A stretch of DNA of 64,000 bases, taken from NCBI RefSeq assembly GCF_004118265.1, contig NZ_SDHW01000001.1:186001-250000 (forward strand). The letters are read 5' to 3'. The stretch's first letter is position 1; each line of letters begins with the position of its first letter. The translations under genes and the position numbers were made by a program. The notes beneath the pieces were generated by a model. That model had not been told where the DNA came from, did not search any database, and worked only from the letters and a program-made list of their open reading frames with translations. Positions 23,873 through 33,144 of the stretch are shown here, piece by piece. Source of the stretch: Lacibacter luteus. Its GTDB lineage: Bacteria; Bacteroidota; Bacteroidia; Chitinophagales; Chitinophagaceae.

Positions 23873-24613
23873 CTATTTTCCTCTCTTCAACTCCCACAAA
23901 AAGATACTTGTAGCTATTGCTGCGTTCAACGATTCAGCCTCACCAAAACGTGGAATCATTAATGCATCTGTAAGCATTGGAATGACTTCTTCCCTAATGC
24001 CATTTGCTTCGTTGCCAATTACTAAGATGCCACCGCCTGGAAATTTATACGATGCTAATTCGGTACCCCCCAATACGGCACCAACAACAGGTACTTGCTG
24101 CTGGCTGAGAAAAGAAGTCAGTTCAGCTTCATGTACTGCAACCCGCATAATGCTGCCCATGGTAGCCTGTATTACTTTGGGGTTGTAGATGTCTGCACAA
24201 TCGGGCGAACAAACAATGTGTTTAATGCCAAACCAGTCGGCAAGGCGGATGATGGTGCCCATATTTCCCGGATCACGGATGGCATCGAGTACCAGTGTCC
24301 ATTCTGTTGAAGAAGGGCTCCACTCCTGTTGCGGAAAATAATGTACAAGCGCAAGTGCCTGGTTAGGGGTTTGCTGTTGCGAAATACGCTCCAACTCTTC
24401 GTTACTGATAACAAAATGTTGTTGAATCGTTTTTGCTTCAGCACAATTGGTATAAAAGGTTTCGGTAGCGAATAAACGCACTATTTGCGTTGCATACTGC
24501 TGTACCAACTCAGCAACCATCTTACTTCCTTCTACCAAAAACAGCCTTTCTTCGTCCCTTCTTTTTTTGTGGCCTAAACTTTGGATATATTTGACTTCGT
24601 TTTTACTGAGCAT
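23873..24613 (-). CDS. SpoU/TrmH-family RNA 2'-O-methyltransferase
   Basis: A 246-residue SPOUT methyltransferase with an N-terminal substrate-binding domain (KYIQSLGHKKRRDEERLFLVEG) and three SpoU motifs: DAIRDPGNMGTIIRLADWFG, ILVIGNEANGI, and IPRFGEAESLNAAIATSI. It methylates a ribose in rRNA or tRNA using S-adenosylmethionine; target site is not readable. It is divergent from the TamL gene, with only 13 bases between starts, so the promoters overlap the coding ends. Confidence 0.92.
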   Translation of the reverse strand: MLSKNEVKYIQSLGHKKRRDEERLFLVEGSKMVAELVQQYATQIVRLFATETFYTNCAEAKTIQQHFVISNEELERISQQQTPNQALALVHYFPQQEWSPSSTEWTLVLDAIRDPGNMGTIIRLADWFGIKHIVCSPDCADIYNPKVIQATMGSIMRVAVHEAELTSFLSQQQVPVVGAVLGGTELASYKFPGGGILVIGNEANGIREEVIPMLTDALMIPRFGEAESLNAAIATSIFLWELKRGK

Positions 24614-24626
24614 TGATCATCTTTTT

Positions 24627-27128
24627 ATGCAATTAACCCGGGCAGTTATTACCATATTAGTCAGCTTCATTGCAATGCAGTTATTTGTTTCCTGTGCTGC
24701 ATTTAAAAAACCAACCCGGCGTCAATATACCAAAGTAAAGAAATATCCCATAGATAAGCCCTTTGTTTATTACAACGAGATAAAGGTTGTAAACGATAAG
24801 CTGAGCAAAGATGAGAAAACAGTTTTGGGTGATGGGTTGCGCACACAACTCGACGATAGTTTACAAACAGTGGTAAAGGAGTCGTTTGTATTTTTTAAGA
24901 AGCTTGAATCGCCTGCAGTTTACGATACGGCTTATGCTGTTAACAGTGCCCGTAACATGGAGATCTATTTAAAGACAGAAGGTTACTATAACGGCAAGGT
25001 TAATTACGAATTATTTCCTTTCGATACCATCTACAAAGGAGATCCTGAAAAGGAACAGATACGTGTGGCAACTAAATTTATTGCCAACACCGGGCCTGTA
25101 TTCCGTATTGATTCCATTGCCATTATTCCAAACGATTCGGGACGTAATTACCTGTTGCCTTTGCAGGAACTTTCGAATCGCAATCTGTCGCAAAGTTTGC
25201 TGAAAAAAGGAAAACCTTTTTCTGAGCAGTTGGTATCGGGAGAAATGAATCGCCTGGTTGAACTGTTCCGTAACAATGGTTATTACAATTTCAGCAGGGA
25301 TGCTATTTATGCAGATGTTGATACTGTTTTTTTGGCACTGCTCGATCCTTTGCTGGCCTTAGACCCTATCCGCCAGTTTGAAGTTTTCCAGGAAGCACAG
25401 GAACGTAGAAAGAATCCGGTTATCAATGTGTACATCCGCACAAAACCTAATCTGAACCCTTCTGTTTTTCAGCAATTCACCAATAACAAAATTGTTGTTT
25501 ATCCCGAATTTAAAGGTGGTGATAAGTCTGATTCCATCCCCTATATCGATAGCGTTCGAAACAGTATTATTGTTCGCTTTCACGAAGGAAAATATAAACC
25601 GTCATTTATCCGTCGCAATTTGAAATTGCGGACAGACAGTTTGTACAGTGCACTCAAGGTTAGCCAAACTGCCGAAGAGTTAAACAAATTAAATGTGTGG
25701 CAGGTTATCCGTATTCAGCCAAAACTTTCAACAGAAGATTCAGCAAAAATTGATTACGATATTTTGTTGATTCCTTACAAACGATACACGTTCAGTACTA
25801 ACCTCGAAGGTGTGTTTAATCAACCATTAAACCAGTTAACAGGTGCGGGTAACCTTGTGGGTTTAGGTGTAAACTTTGGCTTGCAGGATCGCAACATTGC
25901 AAAACAGGGTATTCAAATGACCAATACACTTCGTACTGGTATTGAGTTTGGCTTACCTCCTATTAATGCAGGTTTGCAGGCAACAGAATTAACCTTCAGC
26001 AATTCCATTACATGGCCACGTATACCGGATAAGTTGTTTACACGTAAAAGCCGGCGTTGGCTAAATCGCAAAACATTCTTAACGTCCAATATCTCCATCA
26101 TCGATAGAAATATTAACAAGAATGGATCGTTTGCGTTAACCACGGTAAGCTCAACATTTGGCTGGCAGTTTCAAACGCCTAAGAATGCGTTGTGGCGTGT
26201 TAGTCCGTTGAATGTTGAATATGTAAACCTTTACGATATTTCCACCAACTTCCAGGAACAGCTGAATAATAATCCGTTTTTACGTAACTCTTTTAACCAG
26301 GGTTTTGTATTAGGTGTTGTAAATGTTGGGTATAAGCAACCATTCCGTATTAAAAAGCACGACAATCATACTGCTGCACTGCGTGTAAATTTTGAAGAGT
26401 CGGGTGCATTGTTTGGCCGCTTTAAAAAATCGGTGAAGTTGTTCGATGAACAATTGTTTGAGTATGTAAAAGCCGATGCAGAGTTTCGTTATGCTATTAC
26501 TAATCCTGCACGAAACAGGGAATTGGTTTTTCGTGGAGCTGTTGGCGCAGGTTATTTGTACGATAATGATACTTCGAACATGCCGTTCTTTAAACAGTTT
26601 GCAGGTGGTGGCCCTAATAGTATGCGTGCATGGCCTTTACGAAGTTTAGGTCCGGGTGCAAGCCGTAACGATCCACGTACAGGTCGTAACCAGTTCTTCA
26701 GTCGCTCGGGCGATATGCTTATTGAAGGAAACATTGAATACCGTTACAATATCTGGAGCATATGGCCCAACACACTTATTCTGCGTGGAGCACTCTTTAC
26801 CGATATCGGCAATGTCTGGAACTTCCGTAATCAAAGTAACAGAGGTAACGATACCGTTGTGTTTCAGTTAAAGAATCTGTACAGAGATTTGAGTGTAAGT
26901 GTTGGAACCGGTTTCCGTTTGGATTTTGTTGGCCTTTTCCTGATACGTGTTGATGTTGGTTACCGCTTAAAAAACCCTGCTTATCCTTTTGTACTTACCA
27001 ACGATGGATGGCGTATTCCTAAATTCAGTGATGCTGCAAATCTTTTCAACGGTTCGGAAGCTGCCAGAAACTGGCGTTACGAAAACATGAATATTTCGTT
27101 GGGCATTGGCTTGCCGTTCCAGTTCTGA
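24627..27128 (+). CDS. TamL-type OMP85/BamA-family outer-membrane lipoprotein
   Basis: An 833-residue protein with an N-terminal lipobox-like segment (MQLFVSCAAFKK), POTRA-like repeats over the first half, and a C-terminal 16-strand barrel containing GGGPNSMRAWPLRSLGPG, the OMP85 loop-6 region, and a terminal strand ending GLPFQF. This is the Bacteroidota TamL arrangement, a TamA relative carrying a lipid anchor that acts with TamB in outer-membrane protein insertion. ATG 24627 is chosen; the frame could extend to 24567 but would overlap the divergent SpoU gene. No TamB gene is adjacent in this window. Confidence 0.88.
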   Translation: MQLTRAVITILVSFIAMQLFVSCAAFKKPTRRQYTKVKKYPIDKPFVYYNEIKVVNDKLSKDEKTVLGDGLRTQLDDSLQTVVKESFVFFKKLESPAVYDTAYAVNSARNMEIYLKTEGYYNGKVNYELFPFDTIYKGDPEKEQIRVATKFIANTGPVFRIDSIAIIPNDSGRNYLLPLQELSNRNLSQSLLKKGKPFSEQLVSGEMNRLVELFRNNGYYNFSRDAIYADVDTVFLALLDPLLALDPIRQFEVFQEAQERRKNPVINVYIRTKPNLNPSVFQQFTNNKIVVYPEFKGGDKSDSIPYIDSVRNSIIVRFHEGKYKPSFIRRNLKLRTDSLYSALKVSQTAEELNKLNVWQVIRIQPKLSTEDSAKIDYDILLIPYKRYTFSTNLEGVFNQPLNQLTGAGNLVGLGVNFGLQDRNIAKQGIQMTNTLRTGIEFGLPPINAGLQATELTFSNSITWPRIPDKLFTRKSRRWLNRKTFLTSNISIIDRNINKNGSFALTTVSSTFGWQFQTPKNALWRVSPLNVEYVNLYDISTNFQEQLNNNPFLRNSFNQGFVLGVVNVGYKQPFRIKKHDNHTAALRVNFEESGALFGRFKKSVKLFDEQLFEYVKADAEFRYAITNPARNRELVFRGAVGAGYLYDNDTSNMPFFKQFAGGGPNSMRAWPLRSLGPGASRNDPRTGRNQFFSRSGDMLIEGNIEYRYNIWSIWPNTLILRGALFTDIGNVWNFRNQSNRGNDTVVFQLKNLYRDLSVSVGTGFRLDFVGLFLIRVDVGYRLKNPAYPFVLTNDGWRIPKFSDAANLFNGSEAARNWRYENMNISLGIGLPFQF

Positions 27129-27276
27129 TGATGAGTAATGAATGATGAGAGCGGTAAAATCCTGAGCGATTTGCTCACGGTAACTATGTGAGGGAAAATA
27201 CAATGGTAAGCATTGCTCATTGATTCACTTGTTCGCTAAAATTTCTGAATGCACTTATTATTCATCATTCATCATT
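27129..27276. repeat. Short ATGATGA-type inverted repeat between tamL and truB
   Basis: GATGAGTAATGAATGATGAG right after the TamL stop and ATTATTCATCATTCATCATT at the truB 3' end are imperfect inverted copies of a short unit. It lies between convergent genes. It may be a simple-sequence expansion. Confidence 0.35.
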
Positions 27277-27965
27277 CCCGCCTTCACTTCTTTTATCCAC
27301 GCCAATGTTTCAGGTAATGTTCTTGCATGTTCGGTTGTAAACTCGCCAATGCGTGTACGACGCAGGCTGCTGAGGTAAGCGCCACAACCCAATGCTTTTC
27401 CATAATCGTGGGCAAGACTACGGATATAGGTTCCTGTAGAACATACCACACGGAAATGCAAAACAGGTAATTCGATCTTTGTAATTTCAAAAGCTGCAAT
27501 GTGTAAGGGCCTTGGTTCAAGCACTACATCCACTCCTTTTCTTGCCATTAAGTAAACAGGTTTACCATCACGCTTAATAGCCGAATGCGTTGGCGGCACC
27601 TGCATAATATCGCCAATAAATGGCTTTGTTGTTTCGTGAATGAGCTCTTCGGTTACAAACGAATAATCTTTCTCCTGTTCAGGCGTACTTTCAAGATCAT
27701 ACGTTGGTGTTACTGCACCAATGGTAAACGTACCGGTATATTCTTTTTCACGTGCCTGGTATTCGTTAATGCGTTTGGTAAACTTGCCCGTGCAGAGAAT
27801 AAGCAAACCTGTAGCCAATGGATCAAGCGTGCCTGCATGTCCTACCTTTTTTATACGGATAGTACTGCGCACTTTTGCCACCACATCATGCGATGTCCAT
27901 TCGAGTGGTTTATCAACTAAGATCACTTGCCCTTCGGTAAAAATAGTTTGCTCTTCCTGTTTCAT
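27258..27965 (-). CDS. truB: tRNA pseudouridine-55 synthase
   Basis: A 235-residue pseudouridine synthase of the TruB family. Catalytic Asp is in [35 protein letters not shown] and [14 protein letters not shown] are conserved. It forms pseudouridine 55 in the T-loop of tRNAs. At 235 residues it lacks the C-terminal PUA domain of longer homologues, as is usual in Bacteroidota. It converges with the TamL gene. Confidence 0.94.
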   Translation of the reverse strand: MKQEEQTIFTEGQVILVDKPLEWTSHDVVAKVRSTIRIKKVGHAGTLDPLATGLLILCTGKFTKRINEYQAREKEYTGTFTIGAVTPTYDLESTPEQEKDYSFVTEELIHETTKPFIGDIMQVPPTHSAIKRDGKPVYLMARKGVDVVLEPRPLHIAAFEITKIELPVLHFRVVCSTGTYIRSLAHDYGKALGCGAYLSSLRRTRIGEFTTEHARTLPETLAWIKEVKAGMMNDE

Positions 27966-28172
27966 GCGTGGGCAAAGGTAGGGAATGGAGAGCGATGCGT
28001 GAAGTTGAATGAGTAATCAGTTGTCCTTAGCCGTTTCCTGTTTATGGTTTATCGTTTTTGGTTCTTTATAACTTGAACCTTGTGTCTTATTCTTTGGTTT
28101 TTATATTTTGCGCATCGTCAGGAAGAGCAAAAAAATCAATAACTAATTCCATTAAATTTGGAAAAAAACCAA

Positions 28173-28727
28173 ATGAAAAAACTTGGATTGATAGCCTTGT
28201 TCTTATTATTTTCTATTGTTGCTTTCTCTCAAAAAACAAAGGACCCTGTGGAAGTTACAGTTGCAATTGAAAAGAAAATCGCAAGCGATATTGCAAAAGA
28301 AGCTGATGTGCTAAAAGCTAAATTAATCAAGGACAATGATCATGAATATAGTATCGAATTTGAATTAGATACGTTTCGAGTGCACCGTTACATGCAACTT
28401 TATATAAATTACGATTGGACAACTGCTGGAATGCGTATGGCTACTTATGAAGCGGCGGCAAAATATGATAGCTTGCTCAATAAATATTATAAAAGACTGA
28501 TGGACGTTCTCAAACCGGAGGATAAGAAAGCACTTATTGCTGCACAAAAAGCGTGGCTTACTTTTCGGGATAACGAACGGAAACTGATCGACGTTATTGG
28601 TAAAGACGAATATTCTGGCGGCGGTACAATACAACAATTGATTGATGCCTCTGAATATTTAGATCTTATTGAAAAAAGAACAATTACTCTTTTTCAACAT
28701 TACATGCGGGCAACACAAAGTTATTAG
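28173..28727 (+). CDS. LprI-like (DUF1311) exported protein
   Basis: A 184-residue protein with signal peptide MKKLGLIALFLLFSIVAFSQ. The C-terminal half YDSLLNKYYKRLMDVLKPEDKKALIAAQKAWLTFRDNE matches the LprI N-terminal / DUF1311 pattern (L-N-x-x-Y...L...AQ-AW-x-FRD). Family members include lysozyme inhibitors, but most are uncharacterised, and the cysteines common in that family are absent. ATG 28173 is chosen at the start of the signal peptide. It stands between truB and the DUF58 operon with no clear partner. Confidence 0.8.
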   Translation: MKKLGLIALFLLFSIVAFSQKTKDPVEVTVAIEKKIASDIAKEADVLKAKLIKDNDHEYSIEFELDTFRVHRYMQLYINYDWTTAGMRMATYEAAAKYDSLLNKYYKRLMDVLKPEDKKALIAAQKAWLTFRDNERKLIDVIGKDEYSGGGTIQQLIDASEYLDLIEKRTITLFQHYMRATQSY

Positions 28728-28773
28728 TGTGGGTGCTTTTTACTTCGTACCTCGTAGCTCCAACCTCGTACTT

Positions 28774-30153
28774 CTATATCGCCTGCCTTGTCTTTATTTC
28801 AATGTATTTATTAATCGTATTGACGGTTACATTTTCCGGTGCAGAAAGAATACTGAGAATGCCTGCATGTTGCAGCTCCTTTACAATGAGTTGTTTTTCG
28901 TGCATGAATTTACCGGCGATGGTTTTTACATACAGATCTTCAAGGTCGTTCACATCCTGCATGCTTACTGTTTTTAATTCGGTGTTTTCGAAAAACACAA
29001 CCAGTAGCAAATGGTATTTTGCAATACGTTTGAGGTATTGCATCTGTCGTTGCATACCCGTTAACGATTCGAAGTTGGTAAAGAGAATAATTAAGCTGCG
29101 TTGTTTGATGGTTGCACGGATACGTGTGTAAAGCAATTCAAAATCCGATTCAAGAAAAGCAGTTTGCTGATTGTACAAAAGCTGCAACACTTTTTCCAGC
29201 TGCACCGGTTTACGATCGGCAGCCAACATAGAACCTGCTTTGTTACTGAAGGTCATTAATCCAAACTTGTCCTGTTTATTCAACGCAACATTACACATTA
29301 CAAGACTTGCATTAATGGCATGATCGAGTAAGGTCAATCCCTGGAAAGGCATTTTCATCAGGCGGCCTTTATCTACAATGCAATACACCTGCTGACTTTT
29401 CTCATCTGTGTACGAATTCACCATCAACGATCCTTTGCGTGCTGTTGCTTTCCAGTTTATATTCCGCACATCATCGCCCTGCACATATTCTTTTACCTGC
29501 TCAAACTCCATACTGTGGCCGATCTTTCGTAAACGTCTGTTGCCCGCTTCTTTTGTTTGCGCTGCTTCTGCATGTAACTGGTATTGCCGCATACGGATGA
29601 ACGAAGGATAAACGGGAATCATTTCTTCGCTTGCTCCTGCAAACTTCCGTTCAACCAAACCTACTAACGAAGATGCAAAGAGTTGAACAACACCAAACTT
29701 ATATTCACCTCTTTCCAACGGACGTACAACATAATGTTGCTCTTTGGTTTCGCCCGGTTTCAACGTAAGACTTAGTTTAAAGTTCCGTTGCTCAAACTGT
29801 TCGGGTAATTCATCAATCAGCTCTGCATGTATTCTAAACGGATATCGGTTGTGTATCGTAATTTTTATGGGATTATTATCACCATTACTCAAACGTTCGG
29901 GAACAATCCGTTCAACTACGGGTTTACGGTTGATGACAAATAAGAAAAACAGATCGGCTGCAAACAATGCCGTGAGTACAACAAAAAAGATGCGGGCTGC
30001 AGTTTCAATTTCGGGAATGAAAAATGCCACAAGGAACAGCACAGCAGCTATTGACAGCAACACATAAAAACGGTTGCTGAGGTACACTGTCTTTAGCACG
30101 TAGTGCGACAGTACATACAATAAACCTCCGGAAAGTAACAGCAGCCAGAACAT
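28774..30153 (-). CDS. DUF58 membrane-anchored protein with vWA-like C-terminus
   Basis: The 459-residue protein has two or three N-terminal membrane helices (residues 1-70), a beta-rich region, then DUF58 with the signature VQGDDVRNINWKATARKGSL and a vWA-like segment (VYCIVDKGRLM). DUF58 proteins are encoded with MoxR ATPases and are thought to act with them in assembling or maturing envelope enzymes. ATG 30153 follows the MoxR stop with one base between. It is the last gene of the SpoIIM-DUF4129-DUF4350-MoxR-DUF58 operon. Confidence 0.9.
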   Translation of the reverse strand: MFWLLLLSGGLLYVLSHYVLKTVYLSNRFYVLLSIAAVLFLVAFFIPEIETAARIFFVVLTALFAADLFFLFVINRKPVVERIVPERLSNGDNNPIKITIHNRYPFRIHAELIDELPEQFEQRNFKLSLTLKPGETKEQHYVVRPLERGEYKFGVVQLFASSLVGLVERKFAGASEEMIPVYPSFIRMRQYQLHAEAAQTKEAGNRRLRKIGHSMEFEQVKEYVQGDDVRNINWKATARKGSLMVNSYTDEKSQQVYCIVDKGRLMKMPFQGLTLLDHAINASLVMCNVALNKQDKFGLMTFSNKAGSMLAADRKPVQLEKVLQLLYNQQTAFLESDFELLYTRIRATIKQRSLIILFTNFESLTGMQRQMQYLKRIAKYHLLLVVFFENTELKTVSMQDVNDLEDLYVKTIAGKFMHEKQLIVKELQHAGILSILSAPENVTVNTINKYIEIKTRQAI

Positions 30154-30154
30154 A

Positions 30155-31132
30155 TTAACGTGGTACCTCCAGCGATTTGATGATGCGGTCAATTAATTCG
30201 TCGGCAGTAAGTCCTTCCATTTCTTTTTCAGGTGTAAGAATAATGCGGTGACGTAATACATGCGGAGCCACTTCAATAATATCTTCGGGAGTAATAAAAT
30301 CACGGCCACGCATTGCAGCAAATGCTTTCGATGCTTTAACAATTGCAAGCGATGCTCTTGGCGATGCTCCGAGAAACAAGGATGGATTATTTCTTGTTTC
30401 AAATACAATACGTGCAATAAACTCAAGCAATTTCTGATCAACAACAATTTTGCGGATGGTTTCCCTGTATTGTGCAATATCAGTTGCCGATAAAACTTTC
30501 TCCACTTCGTTCAACAGGTTTCTGTTATCGGCCTGGTGCTGATTGCTGAGAATGATCACCTCTTCTTCCAATGTTGGATAACCCACTTCTATTTTAAACA
30601 GGAAACGGTCGAGTTGTGCTTCGGGTAAACGATAAGTTCCTTCCTGGTCGATGGGATTTTGTGTTGCCAGTACCATAAACGGTGTATTCATCGTATAGGT
30701 TGTACCATCAACTGTAACCTGCCGTTCTTCCATTACTTCAAACAATGCCGATTGTGTTTTTGCCGGGGCACGGTTAATTTCATCAATCAACACAATGTTG
30801 CTGAACAACGGTCCAGCTTTAAACTGAAAGCTTGCTTCCTTCGGATTAAACACAGATGTACCCAATACATCGCTCGGCATCAGATCGGGCGTAAACTGTA
30901 TGCGTGAAAAGCCTGCATCAATGAGCTTGGCCATCAGTTTAGCCGAAAGTGTTTTTGCAACGCCGGGTACGCCTTCAATAAGAATATGCCCGTCGGCTAA
31001 AATTCCTGCGATCATAAGTTCTACCATTTGCTCCTGCCCAACAATTACTTTTCCAACTGCTTCTCTTATAGTTGCAATAGCGTTATTGAGTTGCGACAAA
31101 TCTGTACGTTGTTCAAAAAATGAATATTCCAT
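30155..31132 (-). CDS. MoxR-family AAA+ ATPase
   Basis: A 325-residue MoxR ATPase. Walker A is EGVPGVAKTLSAK, Walker B is NIVLIDEINRAPAKTQSALFE, sensor 1 is MVLATQNPIDQEGTY, and the C-terminal lid has LGASPRASLAIVKASKA. MoxR proteins act as chaperone-like ATPases with vWA-domain partners; here the DUF58 gene is immediately downstream. It starts six bases after the DUF4350 stop. Partner complex is inferred from gene order. Confidence 0.95.
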   Translation of the reverse strand: MEYSFFEQRTDLSQLNNAIATIREAVGKVIVGQEQMVELMIAGILADGHILIEGVPGVAKTLSAKLMAKLIDAGFSRIQFTPDLMPSDVLGTSVFNPKEASFQFKAGPLFSNIVLIDEINRAPAKTQSALFEVMEERQVTVDGTTYTMNTPFMVLATQNPIDQEGTYRLPEAQLDRFLFKIEVGYPTLEEEVIILSNQHQADNRNLLNEVEKVLSATDIAQYRETIRKIVVDQKLLEFIARIVFETRNNPSLFLGASPRASLAIVKASKAFAAMRGRDFITPEDIIEVAPHVLRHRIILTPEKEMEGLTADELIDRIIKSLEVPR

Positions 31133-31138
31133 GCCTGC

Positions 31139-32353
31139 TTATTTTAAAAATTGTTGCATTCTGTTATTGTATTCTAATAATTCCTGGTCAGAAACCTGCG
31201 GACTCTCCTGTAGTTGCTGCAAGAAGCGGAAAAAATCTTTCACTTCTATTTCTGCTACTCCGCTTTTTCTCGATAGCGACGACATAAACTCTGCATTGAG
31301 ATGTGCCGTATTAAGATAATAATGCGTACGGATATACTCAAGGAAATAAGTCGTCATTTTATGCGCAATATTTACATTGTCTTTCTTTTGCAGGTACAAA
31401 CGTCCGATTGTTTCAACAAATGAAATACTATCGTTACTGTTCACTGTTTTTATTGGAATAAAACGTTGCCTGCGTTTACTTGCAAACGCAACATAAAAAA
31501 TGAGTAAGGCCATAGTAAGCAACAGCGCCCACTTCAGCATTTCGTGTTTCAGAAACACATCAAACATCGAAAAGCTTTCATTAGGTGTACTGCCAATGCG
31601 ATAATAATCATCCCAGTATACCATTGTTCTTGACGATGGTAAATAAGCAAATGCTTCTTCAGCGTATCCTTTGTTCTGATTTTGCAGTAAAAAATAATTA
31701 CTGAATGCTTCCGGGTTTAAATGCAGATAGATGCGCCCATTGCCATGTTGTAATGAAATATAGTTGGGAGAAGTTTCGTCGTTCTGACCAAGTACAACAG
31801 CTCCTTTCTCTTCGGGGCGAACAAAATGTGCATCGAACGGAAAATAAAAGAAATTGTATTGTTTTGGTTTTAACGAGTCGGTTCGTTTTACCGAAACTGC
31901 AGTGTAACGCATTGGGCCAGCCGTATCGGCCTTTTGCTGAAAAATACTTTTAACGGTGTAGTATTGCGGTTCAATATCTAATTTTTCGAGCAGCTGTTCA
32001 TCAATATATTCTGCAGAAATAAAAACCTGGTTACCGTTGCTTACATAGTTCAGCAACAGTTCCACATCTTTTTCAACCATTAACACCCGTTTTGCAATAA
32101 TTACATACAAACTGTTTCCACTTTCGTTATGAAAAGCAAATGTTTCGGAAAACGGTTTTGTCATTGTAAGTACAGTTGATTGTCTGTACCTGGTTGAAAG
32201 CATGCTGTATGCAACATAAGCACCAAACGGTTTCTTGCTTCTTTTCGAGTAGCTACGTGTCATGTCGGGCAGCTTTACTTTGTTTTTGCTTCCGCAGGAT
32301 GTAAAAAAGAGAAGTGCTGAAAGGAAAAAGCCGTATCGTAGCAGTTTTATCAA
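31139..32353 (-). CDS. DUF4350 lipoprotein/membrane protein
   Basis: A 404-residue protein with a lipobox at its N-terminus (SALLFFTSCGSK), a DUF4350-like domain (YSKRSKKPFGAYVAYSML, the region that in this family resembles a glutamine-amidotransferase-like fold), one membrane helix near residues 270-290 (WALLLTMALLIFYVAFASK) and a cytoplasmic tail. It overlaps the DUF4129 gene by four bases and precedes MoxR, as in the conserved Bacteroidota locus. Function unknown. Confidence 0.85.
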   Translation of the reverse strand: MIKLLRYGFFLSALLFFTSCGSKNKVKLPDMTRSYSKRSKKPFGAYVAYSMLSTRYRQSTVLTMTKPFSETFAFHNESGNSLYVIIAKRVLMVEKDVELLLNYVSNGNQVFISAEYIDEQLLEKLDIEPQYYTVKSIFQQKADTAGPMRYTAVSVKRTDSLKPKQYNFFYFPFDAHFVRPEEKGAVVLGQNDETSPNYISLQHGNGRIYLHLNPEAFSNYFLLQNQNKGYAEEAFAYLPSSRTMVYWDDYYRIGSTPNESFSMFDVFLKHEMLKWALLLTMALLIFYVAFASKRRQRFIPIKTVNSNDSISFVETIGRLYLQKKDNVNIAHKMTTYFLEYIRTHYYLNTAHLNAEFMSSLSRKSGVAEIEVKDFFRFLQQLQESPQVSDQELLEYNNRMQQFLK

Positions 32354-33144
32354 AATTGTTTTACAGATTGGTTGAATAAATCAAAATCATTTTTTACCTG
32401 TTGGTATACCGTTGCATCAATTTCAAAATCGCCATACCATGCATATTCATAATGAAGAGTAATTCTGGAAAAACCATTTCGCAGTTGTGGTTTTGCAAGT
32501 TCACGAACATACTGATAGTTGGTTTTGTCGGGCGAAAGATGCAGCCAGTTGCGTTGACTGAGTTTGTTTAACGACTGCAGGTATAAATAACGAATGGCCA
32601 ACCGGTAGTTTTGATCGCTCAGCGCCTGTTTTAATTGTTGATCGAGATATGCATCGTCGGTTAACTGCTCCTCCTCTACTTCTATCTGCTTGTTTTTGGT
32701 TGGTGATGTAAACAAACCTTTGTCGCTAAGGAAAACACGGTACAACACAAATAACAATGCTGCAATAAGAATGCCCCAGAGCAGAATTTGTAATACGCCT
32801 CCGATATTAACCGATGTACCTGTACTGTTGCTTACTTTTTTTTGTTGTTTGTTTAATTCTTCCTGCCTCAGTTTTAATAAACTGTCGAGGTTGTTTGCAT
32901 AGCTGAAATCTTTTTCTCTGCGCAGATGATTGATGCTGTCTGCCGGGTAAAACCATTGTTGAAAAAGAAGTGTTGTATCGTAAACTCTTGTATCCTCAGT
33001 TGATTCTTCGTAATCTTCATCCTCCACCACAACTGATGTGTCAACAACAGGTGGGTTTACAACAACGGTATCATTCTCCTGCGCATTGATGTTGGCAGAA
33101 AACAGAAGAAAGAACAGTACCAGTAAAAACGAAGGATATCTCAT
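32350..33144 (-). CDS. DUF4129-type membrane protein
   Basis: A 264-residue protein: signal peptide MRYPSFLLVLFFLLFSANINAQ, an acidic extracytoplasmic stretch, one membrane helix near residues 115-137 (VLQILLWGILIAALLFVLYR), and a C-terminal cytoplasmic DUF4129 domain (LAIRYLYLQSLNKLSQRNWL...YAWYGDFEIDATVYQQV). Start and stop overlap both neighbours by four bases (ATGA type), indicating translational coupling with SpoIIM and DUF4350. Role within the MoxR locus is unknown. Confidence 0.87.
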   Translation of the reverse strand: MRYPSFLLVLFFLLFSANINAQENDTVVVNPPVVDTSVVVEDEDYEESTEDTRVYDTTLLFQQWFYPADSINHLRREKDFSYANNLDSLLKLRQEELNKQQKKVSNSTGTSVNIGGVLQILLWGILIAALLFVLYRVFLSDKGLFTSPTKNKQIEVEEEQLTDDAYLDQQLKQALSDQNYRLAIRYLYLQSLNKLSQRNWLHLSPDKTNYQYVRELAKPQLRNGFSRITLHYEYAWYGDFEIDATVYQQVKNDFDLFNQSVKQF

